From positions 1-64,000 of the forward strand of contig CAJMOB010000007.1 in assembly GCA_905214925.1 (NCBI GenBank): DNA of 64,000 nt, in the 5' to 3' direction. This stretch comes from Scybalomonas sp905214925 (GTDB lineage Bacteria; Bacillota; Clostridia; Lachnospirales; Lachnospiraceae). The translations under genes were made by a program, and so were the position numbers. Shown in pieces: positions 35,117-43,109 of the stretch (its first letter is position 1; each line of letters begins with the position of its first letter). Below the pieces are notes generated by a model. The model did not search any database and had not been told where the DNA came from. It saw only the letters and a list, made by a program, of their open reading frames with translations.

Positions 35117-35668
35117 ATGTATCAAACAATTGTAGAATTTCTAAACAATCATTTTGGTCTTACAATGGAGCAATTTTTATTTGTTGCAGTTGGAGTAAGT
35201 TTGATTATTAACGCCATTCTCTTTCTATGGAATATCATACAGCAAGTAGGAATTCGTAAAACAAAAAAACGTTATGAGAATCTAATGCGTGGAAATAAAG
35301 ATGTCGATTTAGAAGAACTCATTTTATCTAAGTTTGCAGAAGTAGAAGAATTACAAGATATCATTGACGATCATGAAGATATGATGGAAGAGTTAAGAGA
35401 AGATCTTGACATGAACTTTAGTAAAAGCGCTTTAGTTCGTTATGATGCGTTTGATGCTATGGCCGGAAAACTGAGCTTTGCATTAGCTATTTTAAATCAA
35501 AATGATACAGGATATCTTTTAAATGTTCTATATGGAAGAGAAGGATGCTATACTTATGTAAAAGAGATTGTAGAAGGGCGATCAGAAATTGAATTATCAG
35601 AAGAAGAGGCAGAGGCACTTCAAAAGGCAATAGAACAAGCTCCATATTATGAGGAAGAGGATAAGTAA
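35117..35668 (+). CDS. DUF4446 family membrane protein
   Basis: The 183-residue protein has one membrane helix (about 19-40), a coiled-coil segment (about 45-95) and a compact C-terminal domain with SKSALVRYDAFDAMAGKLSFALAILN and a glycine-tyrosine rich end, which I recognise as DUF4446. Genes of this family usually lie directly after parB in Lachnospiraceae and relatives. Function is unknown; the conserved site next to parAB suggests a role at the membrane during segregation or division, as inference. Confidence 0.88.
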   Translation: MYQTIVEFLNNHFGLTMEQFLFVAVGVSLIINAILFLWNIIQQVGIRKTKKRYENLMRGNKDVDLEELILSKFAEVEELQDIIDDHEDMMEELREDLDMNFSKSALVRYDAFDAMAGKLSFALAILNQNDTGYLLNVLYGREGCYTYVKEIVEGRSEIELSEEEAEALQKAIEQAPYYEEEDK

Positions 35669-35698
35669 TAAAAAAGTAATAGAAAAGAGGTGTCGCAT

Positions 35699-36592
35699 AT
35701 TAATTCATTTATGAAAACAATTGGGTTCCAAGGAATTAAAAATCAACGACAGATGGATCAATTATTGAATTGGATTGTGACCAATTATGATAGAGATGCT
35801 GTGATACCAGTTCCAAATGCTGACACCACTTATGTGCAAGTATGGAAAGAGTTTGGAAATGGATTTGGGATCAGTATTGTAGGAGAACTTGAAGATGATG
35901 AAATCAATGTAGAATATAGTTATCCTTATGTGAGAGGCTGTGAAATACATGAAAAAATGGATCTTCAAATTGAAAAACTTTCCAGTAGAGAAGCCTATGC
36001 AGGAGTCAGTGAAAATGTCAATGTAGGCGTATCCTTAATTTTTTTCTTACAAAATGCCGATGAGTTTCTAAGAACACATCATGCAAAAGACTATTATTTT
36101 GTAGGAGAACGTGTTCATTTAGCAGGATTAGCGTCAAAAGGAGTTGTCTTGTTAGAGCTAAATAAAGATGATGAACAAAGAGAGCAAGAAAAAGAAAAAA
36201 ATAAAGATAGAAATCAGTTGATCGAAGCGGCAAGAGCTGGAGATATGAAAGCGATCGAAACATTGACATTAGAAGATATGGATACTTATACAAAAGTGAC
36301 AAGGCGTTCGAAAAGAGAAGATATATTAACAATTGTTGACACGTATTTTATGCCCTATGGAATTGAGAGTGATCAATATTCAATTCTAGGTATTATTTAT
36401 AAGGTAGAAGAAAGTGAAAACCAATTGACAAAAGAAAAAATATATCTTTTATCAGTAGAATGTAATAATATACATATAAGAATTGCTATCAATCGTGAGC
36501 AACTGATGGGAGAGCCTGTTTGTGGAAGACGGTTAAAAGCGAATATTTGGTTACAAGGAACAGCAGAATTTATTCGTTGGAAAGAATCCTAA
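35699..36592 (+). CDS. DUF3881 family protein, probable AUU start
   Basis: The 297-residue soluble protein matches DUF3881, a Lachnospiraceae family found after DUF4446. It has a Glu/Lys-rich helix near residues 155-175 and a C-terminal domain (IDVECNNI-like, here LLSVECNNIHIRIAIN). No ATG or GTG is well placed: GTG at 35690 overlaps the AAAGAGGTG ribosome site, and the first ATG (35714) is 21 nt past it. An ATT at 35699 lies six nt after the ribosome site and aligns with the usual start of the family (M-x-x-F-x-x-I-G-F), so an AUU start is proposed. Function unknown. Confidence 0.75.
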   Translation: MNSFMKTIGFQGIKNQRQMDQLLNWIVTNYDRDAVIPVPNADTTYVQVWKEFGNGFGISIVGELEDDEINVEYSYPYVRGCEIHEKMDLQIEKLSSREAYAGVSENVNVGVSLIFFLQNADEFLRTHHAKDYYFVGERVHLAGLASKGVVLLELNKDDEQREQEKEKNKDRNQLIEAARAGDMKAIETLTLEDMDTYTKVTRRSKREDILTIVDTYFMPYGIESDQYSILGIIYKVEESENQLTKEKIYLLSVECNNIHIRIAINREQLMGEPVCGRRLKANIWLQGTAEFIRWKES

Positions 36593-36648
36593 ACTAGGAA
36601 ATAGATAGTATAAAGGATGCAATATTTTATATAAAATAGATAGAATAC

Positions 36649-36677
36649 TTGACTTTATAAGGAGTCGGGAATATAAT
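36649..36677 (+). promoter_or_regulatory. tRNA-Arg promoter
   Basis: TTGACT at 36649-36654, 17-nt spacer, TATAAT at 36672-36677. The transcript start would be about 120 nt before the tRNA. Confidence 0.85.
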
Positions 36678-36685
36678 AATAAACA

Positions 36686-36764
36686 AGTGCGCAAATTCAT
36701 GTTTCTTATCGTTTCCTAGTTGGATAGAACATGATATGCATAAGAAGCGATTACAAGACGCACT
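36686..36764 (+). ncRNA. Candidate structured RNA with pseudoknot topology in the tRNA-Arg leader
   Basis: AGTGCG (36686-36691) pairs with CGCACT (36759-36764) and encloses two interleaved helices: TCATGTT (36697-36703) with AACATGA (36728-36734), and TCTTAT (36704-36709) with ATAAGA (36740-36745). The order a-b-a'-b' is that of an H-type pseudoknot. It starts about 3 nt after the expected transcription start. It may be a leader processed away with tRNA maturation or a separate small RNA. Confidence 0.45.
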
Positions 36765-36806
36765 AGAGGAAAAGATTATAAGGTTAATAATTGCATATAT
36801 TGAAAT

Positions 36807-36883
36807 GTCGTTATAGCTCAGCTGGATAGAGCGACCGCCTCCTAAGCGGTAGGTCGGAGGTTCAAATCCTCTTAGCGACGCCA
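36807..36883 (+). tRNA. tRNA-Arg (anticodon CCT)
   Basis: 77 nt with CCA encoded. Acceptor GTCGTTA pairs with TAGCGAC; D-arm AGCTCAGCTGGATAGAGC; anticodon stem ACCGC/GCGGT with loop CTCCTAA giving CCT (reads AGG); T-loop GGTTCAAATCC. A terminator follows. Confidence 0.97.
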
Positions 36884-36890
36884 GAAATTC

Positions 36891-36930
36891 CGCCGAAGAC
36901 TTTGGGAATCCAATGTTTTCGGCGTTTTTT
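36891..36930 (+). terminator. tRNA-Arg terminator
   Basis: 15-nt arms 36891-36905 and 36910-36924 (CGCCGAA/TTCGGCG ends, one mismatch), loop 4 nt, followed by GTTTTTT-type U run. Confidence 0.92.
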
Positions 36931-36959
36931 ATGTGAGAGGGAAATTGATTTGATATTAT

Positions 36960-36990
36960 ATAAAAAAGGCACTACGTGCAAACATGTGCA
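36960..36990. repeat. Partial copy of dispersed repeat (ACTACGTGC type)
   Basis: ATAAAAAAGGCACTACGTGC (36960-36979) matches 61976-61994 with one extra G; similarity continues weakly to about 36990. Confidence 0.65.
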
Positions 36991-37074
36991 GATTTGTGGC
37001 AATGAAGAAACATTTAGACCTGATGAGCTATAGATATATCTGTGTTGTGAAATTGTCGGAGAACTTAATTAGAA

Positions 37075-37251
37075 AAATTTAATGATAAGCTTAGTCAGTT
37101 ATTGAAACTTTTAAAAGAGGATGATATATTATTTATTGCAGACGATCATAGAAATGATCTAACATATATAGGAACGGAGCATATGAGGGAAAAAGCTACA
37201 TTTCTTTCGTGTTCTCCATCTTCTAAAGGATGTGGAAAATGTGAACAATAA
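37075..37251 (+). pseudogene. deoB: Remnant of phosphopentomutase gene (deoB), C-terminal fragment
   Basis: The 58-codon open stretch reads ...LLKEDDILFIADDHRNDLTYIGTEHMREKATFLSCSP, which fits the metal-site end of DeoB (typically D-LL-I-TADHGNDPT-PGTDHTRE-VP-L). The conserved ADHGNDP is degraded to ADDHRNDL and GTDHTRE to GTEHMRE. No N-terminal part, start codon or ribosome site is present. A degraded deoC follows after 27 nt, as in a former deoB-deoC operon for deoxynucleoside breakdown. Confidence 0.7.
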
Positions 37252-37278
37252 TAGAGTTTTATTGTGGAAAGGGTAATT

Positions 37279-37776
37279 ATGGATAAAAGAGATGTTTTAA
37301 AAATTGTAGATTATACGTTATTTACATAGACTGCTACATGGAATAAGATTCCAGAGATTCTTGATGATGCCATGAATTATGAAACAGCATCTGCATGTAT
37401 TCCAGCTTCGTATGTAAAACAAGCGGCTGAATATGTAGATGGGAAATTGCCTATTTGTACGGTCATCGGTTTTCTAGATGGATATAGTATAACAGCAGTA
37501 AAAATTTTTGAGACAAAAGATGCCATTACAAATGGTGCAGATGAAATCGACATGGTTATTAATATTGGATATCTCAAAGATAAGAAATATGATACTATTG
37601 AAAATGAAATTCGATTGATGAGAAAGAATATTGGAAAAGAGATAAAGGTAAAAGCGGCTGGCCATATTTCTTCTTTTGAAGATGTGGAAGAATTTATATG
37701 TCTTGGTGCGGATAGACTTGGAACAAGCAGATTGATTAAAATTATAAAATTTACAGATACAGGAGCTAGTTATTAA
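37279..37776 (+). pseudogene. deoC: Deoxyribose-phosphate aldolase pseudogene (deoC)
   Basis: Starting at the ATG 37279 the frame reads MDKRDVLKIVDYTLFT, then a TAG stop at 37327-37329 where a Gln is usual, then continues TATWNKIPEILDDAMNYETASACIPASYVKQAAEYVDGKLPICTVIGF (same frame). NGADEIDMVINIGYL is a clear DeoC motif. After EIKVK the family's catalytic Lys region (KVIIET...FIKTSTGF) is missing, and the sequence jumps to AAGHISSFEDVEEFICLGADRLGTSR, so there is an in-frame deletion of the active-site part. Two independent lesions mark it as dead. Confidence 0.85.
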
Positions 37777-37791
37777 AATATGGTGAAAAAT

Positions 37792-38259
37792 ATGATGAAA
37801 AAAATAACTCCATTAGGTGCACTTAGTATTACAACAGCAATACTTTGTGGAATATGGGCTTATGTTGCAGGTGTCGCAGGATTAATTAGTTGGGCTGGGT
37901 TTGCTGGTTGTACAACTTATTTTGCAAGTGGGGAGCATGGTATAGTAGGAATGAGAAAAACGTTATTTCCTAATTTACTAGGAGTTTTATTAGGAATGAT
38001 ACTTATTAATTTAAGTGCAATATTCCCAGTGTTTGGAGAGTTAGGAATTTGGTGTGGAATCATTACATTTGTTATGTGCATCAGTTCAAATTTTAAATTA
38101 TTTGATTTTTGTCCTGGAATTTTTATGGGATGTTTTACTACATTTGCTGCTAATGGACAATGGAAAGGATTGGTTCTAGCACTAGTAATAGGAGCATTCC
38201 TTGGAATTGCTTGTGATTACTCCGGAATGTGGTTATACAAAGCAATAAGAAAAGAATAA
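37792..38259 (+). CDS. DUF1097 family membrane protein
   Basis: The 155-residue integral membrane protein has five to six hydrophobic helices and the glycine/cysteine pattern WAGFAGCTTYFASG and FLGIACDYSGMWLYK that I associate with DUF1097 (YcdZ-like). Function unknown; transport is possible. GGTGA precedes the ATG at 37792; an in-frame ATG at 37780 lacks a ribosome site. It appears intact although it sits between pseudogenes, 15 nt after the deoC remnant. Confidence 0.75.
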   Translation: MMKKITPLGALSITTAILCGIWAYVAGVAGLISWAGFAGCTTYFASGEHGIVGMRKTLFPNLLGVLLGMILINLSAIFPVFGELGIWCGIITFVMCISSNFKLFDFCPGIFMGCFTTFAANGQWKGLVLALVIGAFLGIACDYSGMWLYKAIRKE

Positions 38260-38281
38260 AAATTATATATGATTCATTAGG

Positions 38282-38319
38282 AAACCGTTCAATCATAATT
38301 TATGGTTGGACGGTTTTTA
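38282..38319 (+). terminator. Terminator after the DUF1097 gene
   Basis: 15-bp stem 38282-38296 with 38302-38316 (two G-U), then TTTTT. A TATAG..TTCCTAT motif just after resembles the dispersed repeats. Confidence 0.9.
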
Positions 38320-38416
38320 TGTTATAGAATTCCTATCCAGTATAAATGAAAAAATGAAAATAATAAGATGACAGTAAAGAAGAAACAGTTATTATAAGAA
38401 GAGAACGATATAGAAA

Positions 38417-38453
38417 AATAGGGTTATGAAATAATTTATTTGATAACCCTATT
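38417..38453. repeat. Inverted repeat in gene-free DNA
   Basis: AATAGGGTTAT (38417-38427) and its exact complement (38443-38453) with AAATAA/TTATTT pairing inside. It lies just downstream of the decayed surface-protein gene on the minus strand and may be its old terminator. Confidence 0.6.
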
Positions 38454-38543
38454 AAGATAGAGTAATGGAGGAAGAATATAAGATATTTTAATATTTCGCA
38501 CTCTAATCTTTTATTATTATTTATTATAATCCATCATAATCAT

Positions 38544-39415
38544 TTAAAGAGAAGACTCATCCGCATTATACTCTTCTTTTTTCTTATTAAAGTTGATACC
38601 TAAAATACCTAAAATGCTCAAAATCATTGTACATAAAAATACATGAATCTGTATTTTGTCACCTGTTTTTGAAATTTTAAAATTATTATTAGATAATGAA
38701 GTTTGATCCTTATCCGTTTCCTGTCGTGTCTTAGGTTTCTTGGTTTCTTGATTTCTAGAGTTTTTATCGGTTAATCCAGGTTTTGTTTTTGAGTTTTTAG
38801 AATCAGCAGGAGTAATTTTTGGCTTGTCATTTGAATCTTTAGAATCAACAGGAGTGAGTTTTGAATTGTCCTTTGAATTTTTAGAATCAACAATTAAATC
38901 CGAGGAGTGTGGAACATCATTATAAGTATCAGGATTATTTAATTTTTGTGATACTAATGAGAGAAGATTTTCCTTAAGGTCTTGGATATTCCAAGTTTTA
39001 TTGATTTTATGATGTCAATTAGTTCAGGGGCAGTTTTAATATGAAGACTATAATTTGAAATATTTCCAATAATAGCTCCGTTTAAGCGATACATTAAATG
39101 AATTTTATTATTTTTATAGTCAACTTTTGCAGAGTCAAGAATTGGTTCATTTAAGAGTTCAGCTGGAGTATCATCTTTTAAAGTGATTTTGTATGTACTG
39201 GTAGAAGAGCCAACAAGTGCAGCTCCAACGGGACCATTGTTGGTGGTGATAATTCCAGATGACCAGACATTATTAGCGCCATTTACTTGAATGGAATCCT
39301 TTACAACTTCTCCATCTGACATTGCAGCCCGATCAAATGTAAAAGATTCTACATATGGAGCTAGTTTTTCAGCTATAATGATAAGTGTATGGTTTCTCTT
39401 TTCCATGATATCCAT
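38544..39415 (-). pseudogene. Decayed cell-surface protein gene with sorting-signal-like C-terminus
   Basis: An open frame at 39415-38954 (153 codons, no signal peptide or ribosome site) encodes the middle of a surface protein. Near 38970-39010 the reading shifts to another frame that runs to 38544: NIQDLKENLLSLVSQKLNNP, then a hydrophilic Ser/Asp/Lys repeat region (DSKDSN, DSKNSK units) and a C-terminus SKTGD, hydrophobic helix, NKKKEE. This is the layout of an LPxTG wall-anchored protein, with the motif degraded to ISKTG. Truncated start plus frameshift indicate a dead gene. Original function (adhesin or enzyme) unknown. Confidence 0.7.
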
Positions 39416-39720
39416 TTGTAAGAAGCGTATTTAAGCTATTATTTTATTGTAATTGCATTACATAAATTGGAATAATTTTCCATAAAAATGTATTCCTGAA
39501 GGAAAGATGAAATCCATTAGTTAGGTGTAAATGCTTGTATTTTTATAGAAAACAGGATGTTTAATATGGGTGTAAATCAATGAAGATGGAGATATCAGAA
39601 AGGAATACGAATTTTATATAAGATTGTATTATAAAAGAGATATATAGTATAATACAGAAAAGGTAAGAACTAGGGGGAGAAAAGAAACGAAAATAGAAAA
39701 GAGAGAGGAAGGATAAGAAG
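39416..39720. other. Interval upstream of the BlaI-type gene
   Basis: AT-rich; a possible promoter TTGTAT, 18 nt, TATAAT ends at about 39654. No TACA-N2-TGTA operator was seen here, which is unusual for a BlaI gene. Nothing else recognised. Confidence 0.5.
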
Positions 39721-40083
39721 ATGACGATTGGTGATTCAGAATTAAAAGTGATGAAAATCTTATGGGAGAATTCAGGAGTTCCTATGGAGGCAAAGCAAGT
39801 GAGTCAAATAGCAGGAGAGCGATATGGATGGAATAAAAACACCACATATACTTTATTAAAGCGTTGTATAGAAAAAGGCAGTGTAGAAAGAGAAGATCCT
39901 AACTTTGTATGTCGCCCATTGATAACAAAAGAACAGATTCAAGAAGAAGAGATTAATCAAATGATAGAGAAGGTATTTGATCACTCAAAACAGGAGTTAC
40001 TTACGCTATTACTACAAAAAGAAGGGCTGTCTTTGGATAAAATAGAAGTATTACTTACCCTTATAGAAAAGTTAAAAGGTTAG
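39721..40083 (+). CDS. BlaI/MecI/CopY family repressor, without BlaR partner
   Basis: The 120-residue protein is a winged-helix BlaI-type repressor: DSELKVMKILWENSGVPMEAKQV, then GWNKNTTYTLLKRCIEKGSVERE (recognition helix about 38-50), and a helical dimer tail. In BlaR/BlaI systems the sensor protease cleaves the repressor; in CopY systems copper releases it. The CopY Cys motif is absent, and no M56 peptidase gene lies nearby, so the inducing signal is unknown. Four TACA-N2-TGTA operators lie 470-580 nt downstream rather than at its own promoter. A terminator at 40161-40198 ends its transcript. Confidence 0.88.
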   Translation: MTIGDSELKVMKILWENSGVPMEAKQVSQIAGERYGWNKNTTYTLLKRCIEKGSVEREDPNFVCRPLITKEQIQEEEINQMIEKVFDHSKQELLTLLLQKEGLSLDKIEVLLTLIEKLKG

Positions 40084-40160
40084 AAATTAAGAAGAAAGAG
40101 TCAATAAAAATAGAAAAAAGTAAAAAAGAATCATAATATAATAAAATAATAGAAAGAAGG

Positions 40161-40198
40161 AGATACTATCATTACTTTTAATGATAGTATCTTTTTTT
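40161..40198 (+). terminator. Terminator after the BlaI-type gene
   Basis: Perfect 14-bp stem 40161-40174 with 40179-40192, then TTTTTTAT. Confidence 0.95.
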
Positions 40199-40554
40199 AT
40201 GCCATCAGAAATGTTATTTCCCATGGTATAAAAAGCATATTTTGTTTTGGATTACAAAACATTACTTATGAACCATTCATCTAACTATAAACTACCAAAT
40301 ATATCTTGTTAATGATTCATTATTTTCTATACACGGGTTCTTATTACTTAGGAATGCTCTCTTGTTTTTTATACACTATAAGTCATCACCACCTAGACAT
40401 AGAGTATGGACTAACAATATACATCTTTTAAATAATAAACGTATTCTATAGTAGTTTTTTATAAGACAAAAGAAGAGTTTTATTCAGTGAATTTAGAGGA
40501 TTTTATGCCCTATAAAATCTGCAAAAAATACAGAAAACTACATAAAACAACAAA
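40199..40554. other. Gene-free AT-rich DNA before the operator array
   Basis: No open frame with a ribosome site, no strong hairpin. A half-site ACTACAT at 40538-40544 stands 17 nt before the first full operator. Confidence 0.5.
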
Positions 40555-40666
40555 ACTACAGATGTAGTTTTTGATAAAAGAAATTAAACTACACTTGTAG
40601 TATTTAAAATAATAATGAACTACATCTGTAGTATGAACGGGTGCTAGATTGGACTACATATGTAGA
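40555..40666. promoter_or_regulatory. Array of four BlaI/CopY-type operators
   Basis: ACTACAGATGTAGT (40555-40568), ACTACACTTGTAGT (40588-40601), ACTACATCTGTAGT (40619-40632) and ACTACATATGTAGA (40653-40666). Each holds TACA-N2-TGTA, the known half-site pair of BlaI/MecI and CopY. Start-to-start spacing is 33, 31 and 34 bp, close to three helix turns, so proteins on them would face the same side. Confidence 0.8.
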
Positions 40667-41105
40667 ATTGAAATATTTCTGATAAATAGATAAAATGAGA
40701 GTATTGTAAGATCTGAATGGCATAAAATGTAGTATAATAAAGGAGAGGATAATAAAGGTAAGAAAGACGCATGGTTCCTAACTAGGAGAGATATAATAAT
40801 ATTGAGAGAATGAATGTTCTATGGTAAACTTGTTATCAGGCGTTTTATTTTTGTTATAGATGTTTCATTTCTTATAATGTGAATAATCATAGGTGTAACC
40901 ATGAATAGCTGGCAGATAGGGAAATTATCTTGGAAATAAGAATATGAGCTATACGAATGATAGAATTGAGAATCTAAACGATAATAAGGATAAGGCTGGA
41001 TCAAGAGATTTCCTCTAAATATAAGATTAAGATAATGGAGCACAGTAGTTCCAATATTATTTTAACTATATTAAGGAGTAAATAGACGAAAGGAGTGATC
41101 CGCAG
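40667..41105. other. Interval downstream of the operators, no recognised gene
   Basis: A TATAAT at 40732-40737 followed by AAAGGAGAGG could mark a transcript start region, but only frames of under ten codons follow on the plus strand. The interval may be a decayed target gene or encode an RNA. The next gene is the exonuclease at 41106. Confidence 0.45.
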
Positions 41106-42053
41106 ATGAAATATGTTGTGATAGATTTAGAATGGAATCAAAGTGCGGATCCAGAGCAAGTAAAAGAGAGTCTTCCATTTGAAATTATTGAAATTGGAGC
41201 AGTAAAACTCAATGAAAATTTAGATGAAGAATCCAAGTTTCACCAATATATTAAACCAACTTGTTATAAAAAATTAGCACCTGCCATAGAGAAGATGCTT
41301 CCTTATGATGAGGAGACTTTGAACAAAGGAAAATCTTTTGTGGAAGTTATGGAGGCATTTTTTAGTTGGTGTGGAAAAGATTATATTTTCTGCACATATG
41401 GTGATACCGATTTAATTCAACTCCAAAAAAATATGGATTATTATCATATGGAGAAGTTAAAAAAACCTCTTGCCTTTTATGATGTGCAAAGAATCTATCG
41501 ATTTTGGAAAAACGATAAAAAGATTGTGAGCTTAGAGCATGCCGTAGAGCAAATGGGAATAAAACAGAGTCGTCCATTTCATCAAGCGTTTAATGATGCG
41601 CTTTATACAGCAGAGGTATTAAAAGAGATCGGACGGGAGAAATGGATTATAAGTATTGATGTATATAATAATCCTAAAAATGCCAAAGAGGAGATCTTTC
41701 GGAAAAATAAAAAAGGAACTTTATATATAACAAGAGAGTTTCAAGATAAGATAACAGCAATGCAACAGAAGAGAGTTAGAGAGCTTAGATGTGCTTGTTG
41801 TGGTAGGAGTCTAATAGAACAAATAGGATGGTTTGCCAGCAATCTGACTATCTATTATGCCGTTGGATATTGTAAAGAGCATGGATATATGCGTGGAAAA
41901 ATTAAAGTAAAAAGTACATTGGAAGGAAAAGTATTTTTAATAAAGACTATAAAGCCTATTGATGAATTAGAAGCTAATTCCATTGAATTAAGGCAAAAGG
42001 AACTGCGTGAGAAACGTAGGGAGAGAAAAAAGAGAATACGCATAAAGGAATAG
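41106..42053 (+). CDS. DEDDh 3'-5' exonuclease family protein (KapD/ERI-1-like)
   Basis: The 315-residue protein has an RNase T/DnaQ-type exonuclease domain in its first 180 residues: VIDLEWNQ (Asp7, Glu9), EIIEIGAVKL, TYGDTDLIQL with the third acid and HQAFNDALYTAEVL (His and last Asp). The C-terminal 110 residues hold a CACC cluster, possibly a metal site, and a very basic tail, both fitting nucleic-acid binding. AAAGGAG is upstream. The lipid-kinase gene follows after 11 nt. Substrate (RNA or DNA) is not known. Confidence 0.85.
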   Translation: MKYVVIDLEWNQSADPEQVKESLPFEIIEIGAVKLNENLDEESKFHQYIKPTCYKKLAPAIEKMLPYDEETLNKGKSFVEVMEAFFSWCGKDYIFCTYGDTDLIQLQKNMDYYHMEKLKKPLAFYDVQRIYRFWKNDKKIVSLEHAVEQMGIKQSRPFHQAFNDALYTAEVLKEIGREKWIISIDVYNNPKNAKEEIFRKNKKGTLYITREFQDKITAMQQKRVRELRCACCGRSLIEQIGWFASNLTIYYAVGYCKEHGYMRGKIKVKSTLEGKVFLIKTIKPIDELEANSIELRQKELREKRRERKKRIRIKE

Positions 42054-42064
42054 GAGGGAGTCCA

Positions 42065-43003
42065 ATGAAGAAGGCATTGTTTATTATTAATCCATCTTCT
42101 GGACGACAAAATTTTTTGAATATGGTAGAAGGATTAGCAGGAAAGCTAGTAATGCAGCAGTTAGTCTCCCATATTGATGTCGTTTATACAAAAAAACAAG
42201 AAGATGCAAAAAATGCAGCAGCACAGATAAAAGAAGGACAGTATGATTTTGTAACAGCTATTGGTGGAGATGGAACACTTAATGAAGTAATAAATGGAGT
42301 GATTTTAAGTGGCACAAGAACTCCAATCGCTGTTATTTCTGCTGGAACAGTGAATGATTTTGCTAGCTATTTAAATTTACCACAAAATATAGATGGTTTT
42401 TGTGAGATGATTCGAGATTTTCATTGCAAATCTGTGGATGTGGGAAAAGTAAATGATAAATATTTTGTCAATGTATTAGCTGGTGGATTATTAACAGATG
42501 TTGGATATAAAGTTCCGAAAGAATTAAAAGCTATTATGGGAAAAATGGCTTATTATGTAGAAGGAGCAAAAGATCTTCCAAAAAATTTATTTAATACAGT
42601 AACCCTTGGGTTTGAGTCAGAAGAGTATACAAAAGATGTAGAAGCACTTTTGTTTATTGTCGCCAATTCAAGAAGTGTAGGTGGCTTTAAAAATATGGCT
42701 TCTTTAGCTTCTGTATCCGATGGATTATTAGATGTTCTCGTACTTCGAAAAGTGGAGTTTCCTAATATTACAAACCTGTTGATTAAAATATTGCAAGGAG
42801 ATCATATTAATCATCCAAGTGTGGATTATTTCCAGACGAAGACATTGAAAATTAGAAATCTAGATGAAAATAATCCAGTAATTGTGGATTATGATGGAGA
42901 ATGCTTTGGAGAATTACCAGTAGAGGTAAAAGTGATTCCAGATGCTATTGAAATCTTAGTTCCTAAAAATAAAAAGAAGGAAATCAATAAACGGAATCGA
43001 TAA
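42065..43003 (+). CDS. Diacylglycerol/lipid kinase family protein
   Basis: The 312-residue protein is a DagK/YegS-type kinase. INPSSGRQN (about 8-16) and the nucleotide loop AIGGDGTLNEVING (about 67-80) are clear, followed by SAGTVNDFASYL, VDVGKVNDKYFVNVLAGG and DYDGE near the C-terminus. It would phosphorylate diacylglycerol or a related lipid at the inner membrane face, recycling lipid from teichoic acid synthesis. AGGAGG precedes the ATG. It is co-transcribed with the exonuclease gene. Confidence 0.9.
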   Translation: MKKALFIINPSSGRQNFLNMVEGLAGKLVMQQLVSHIDVVYTKKQEDAKNAAAQIKEGQYDFVTAIGGDGTLNEVINGVILSGTRTPIAVISAGTVNDFASYLNLPQNIDGFCEMIRDFHCKSVDVGKVNDKYFVNVLAGGLLTDVGYKVPKELKAIMGKMAYYVEGAKDLPKNLFNTVTLGFESEEYTKDVEALLFIVANSRSVGGFKNMASLASVSDGLLDVLVLRKVEFPNITNLLIKILQGDHINHPSVDYFQTKTLKIRNLDENNPVIVDYDGECFGELPVEVKVIPDAIEILVPKNKKKEINKRNR

Positions 43004-43055
43004 GAAAGTTCTTAGAAATTGGTTCTTCTTGTTAATAAATAAAAAAATAAATAAG

Positions 43056-43100
43056 AAAAACGAGAAAAAATCCATAGAGCGAGTTTTTTCTCGTTTTTTT
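43056..43100. terminator. Bidirectional terminator between lipid kinase and carboxypeptidase genes
   Basis: 15-bp stem 43056-43070 with 43084-43098, A- and T-rich on both ends, serving convergent genes. Confidence 0.9.
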
Positions 43101-43109
43101 GTCGTAAAA

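Noticed and set aside
36884..39720. Integrated element at the tRNA-Arg
   Set aside because: No integrase and no duplicated tRNA 3' end was seen; the contents look like decayed chromosomal genes.
40819..41043. 74-codon minus-strand frame in the operator interval
   Set aside because: No ribosome site, composition random for AT-rich DNA.
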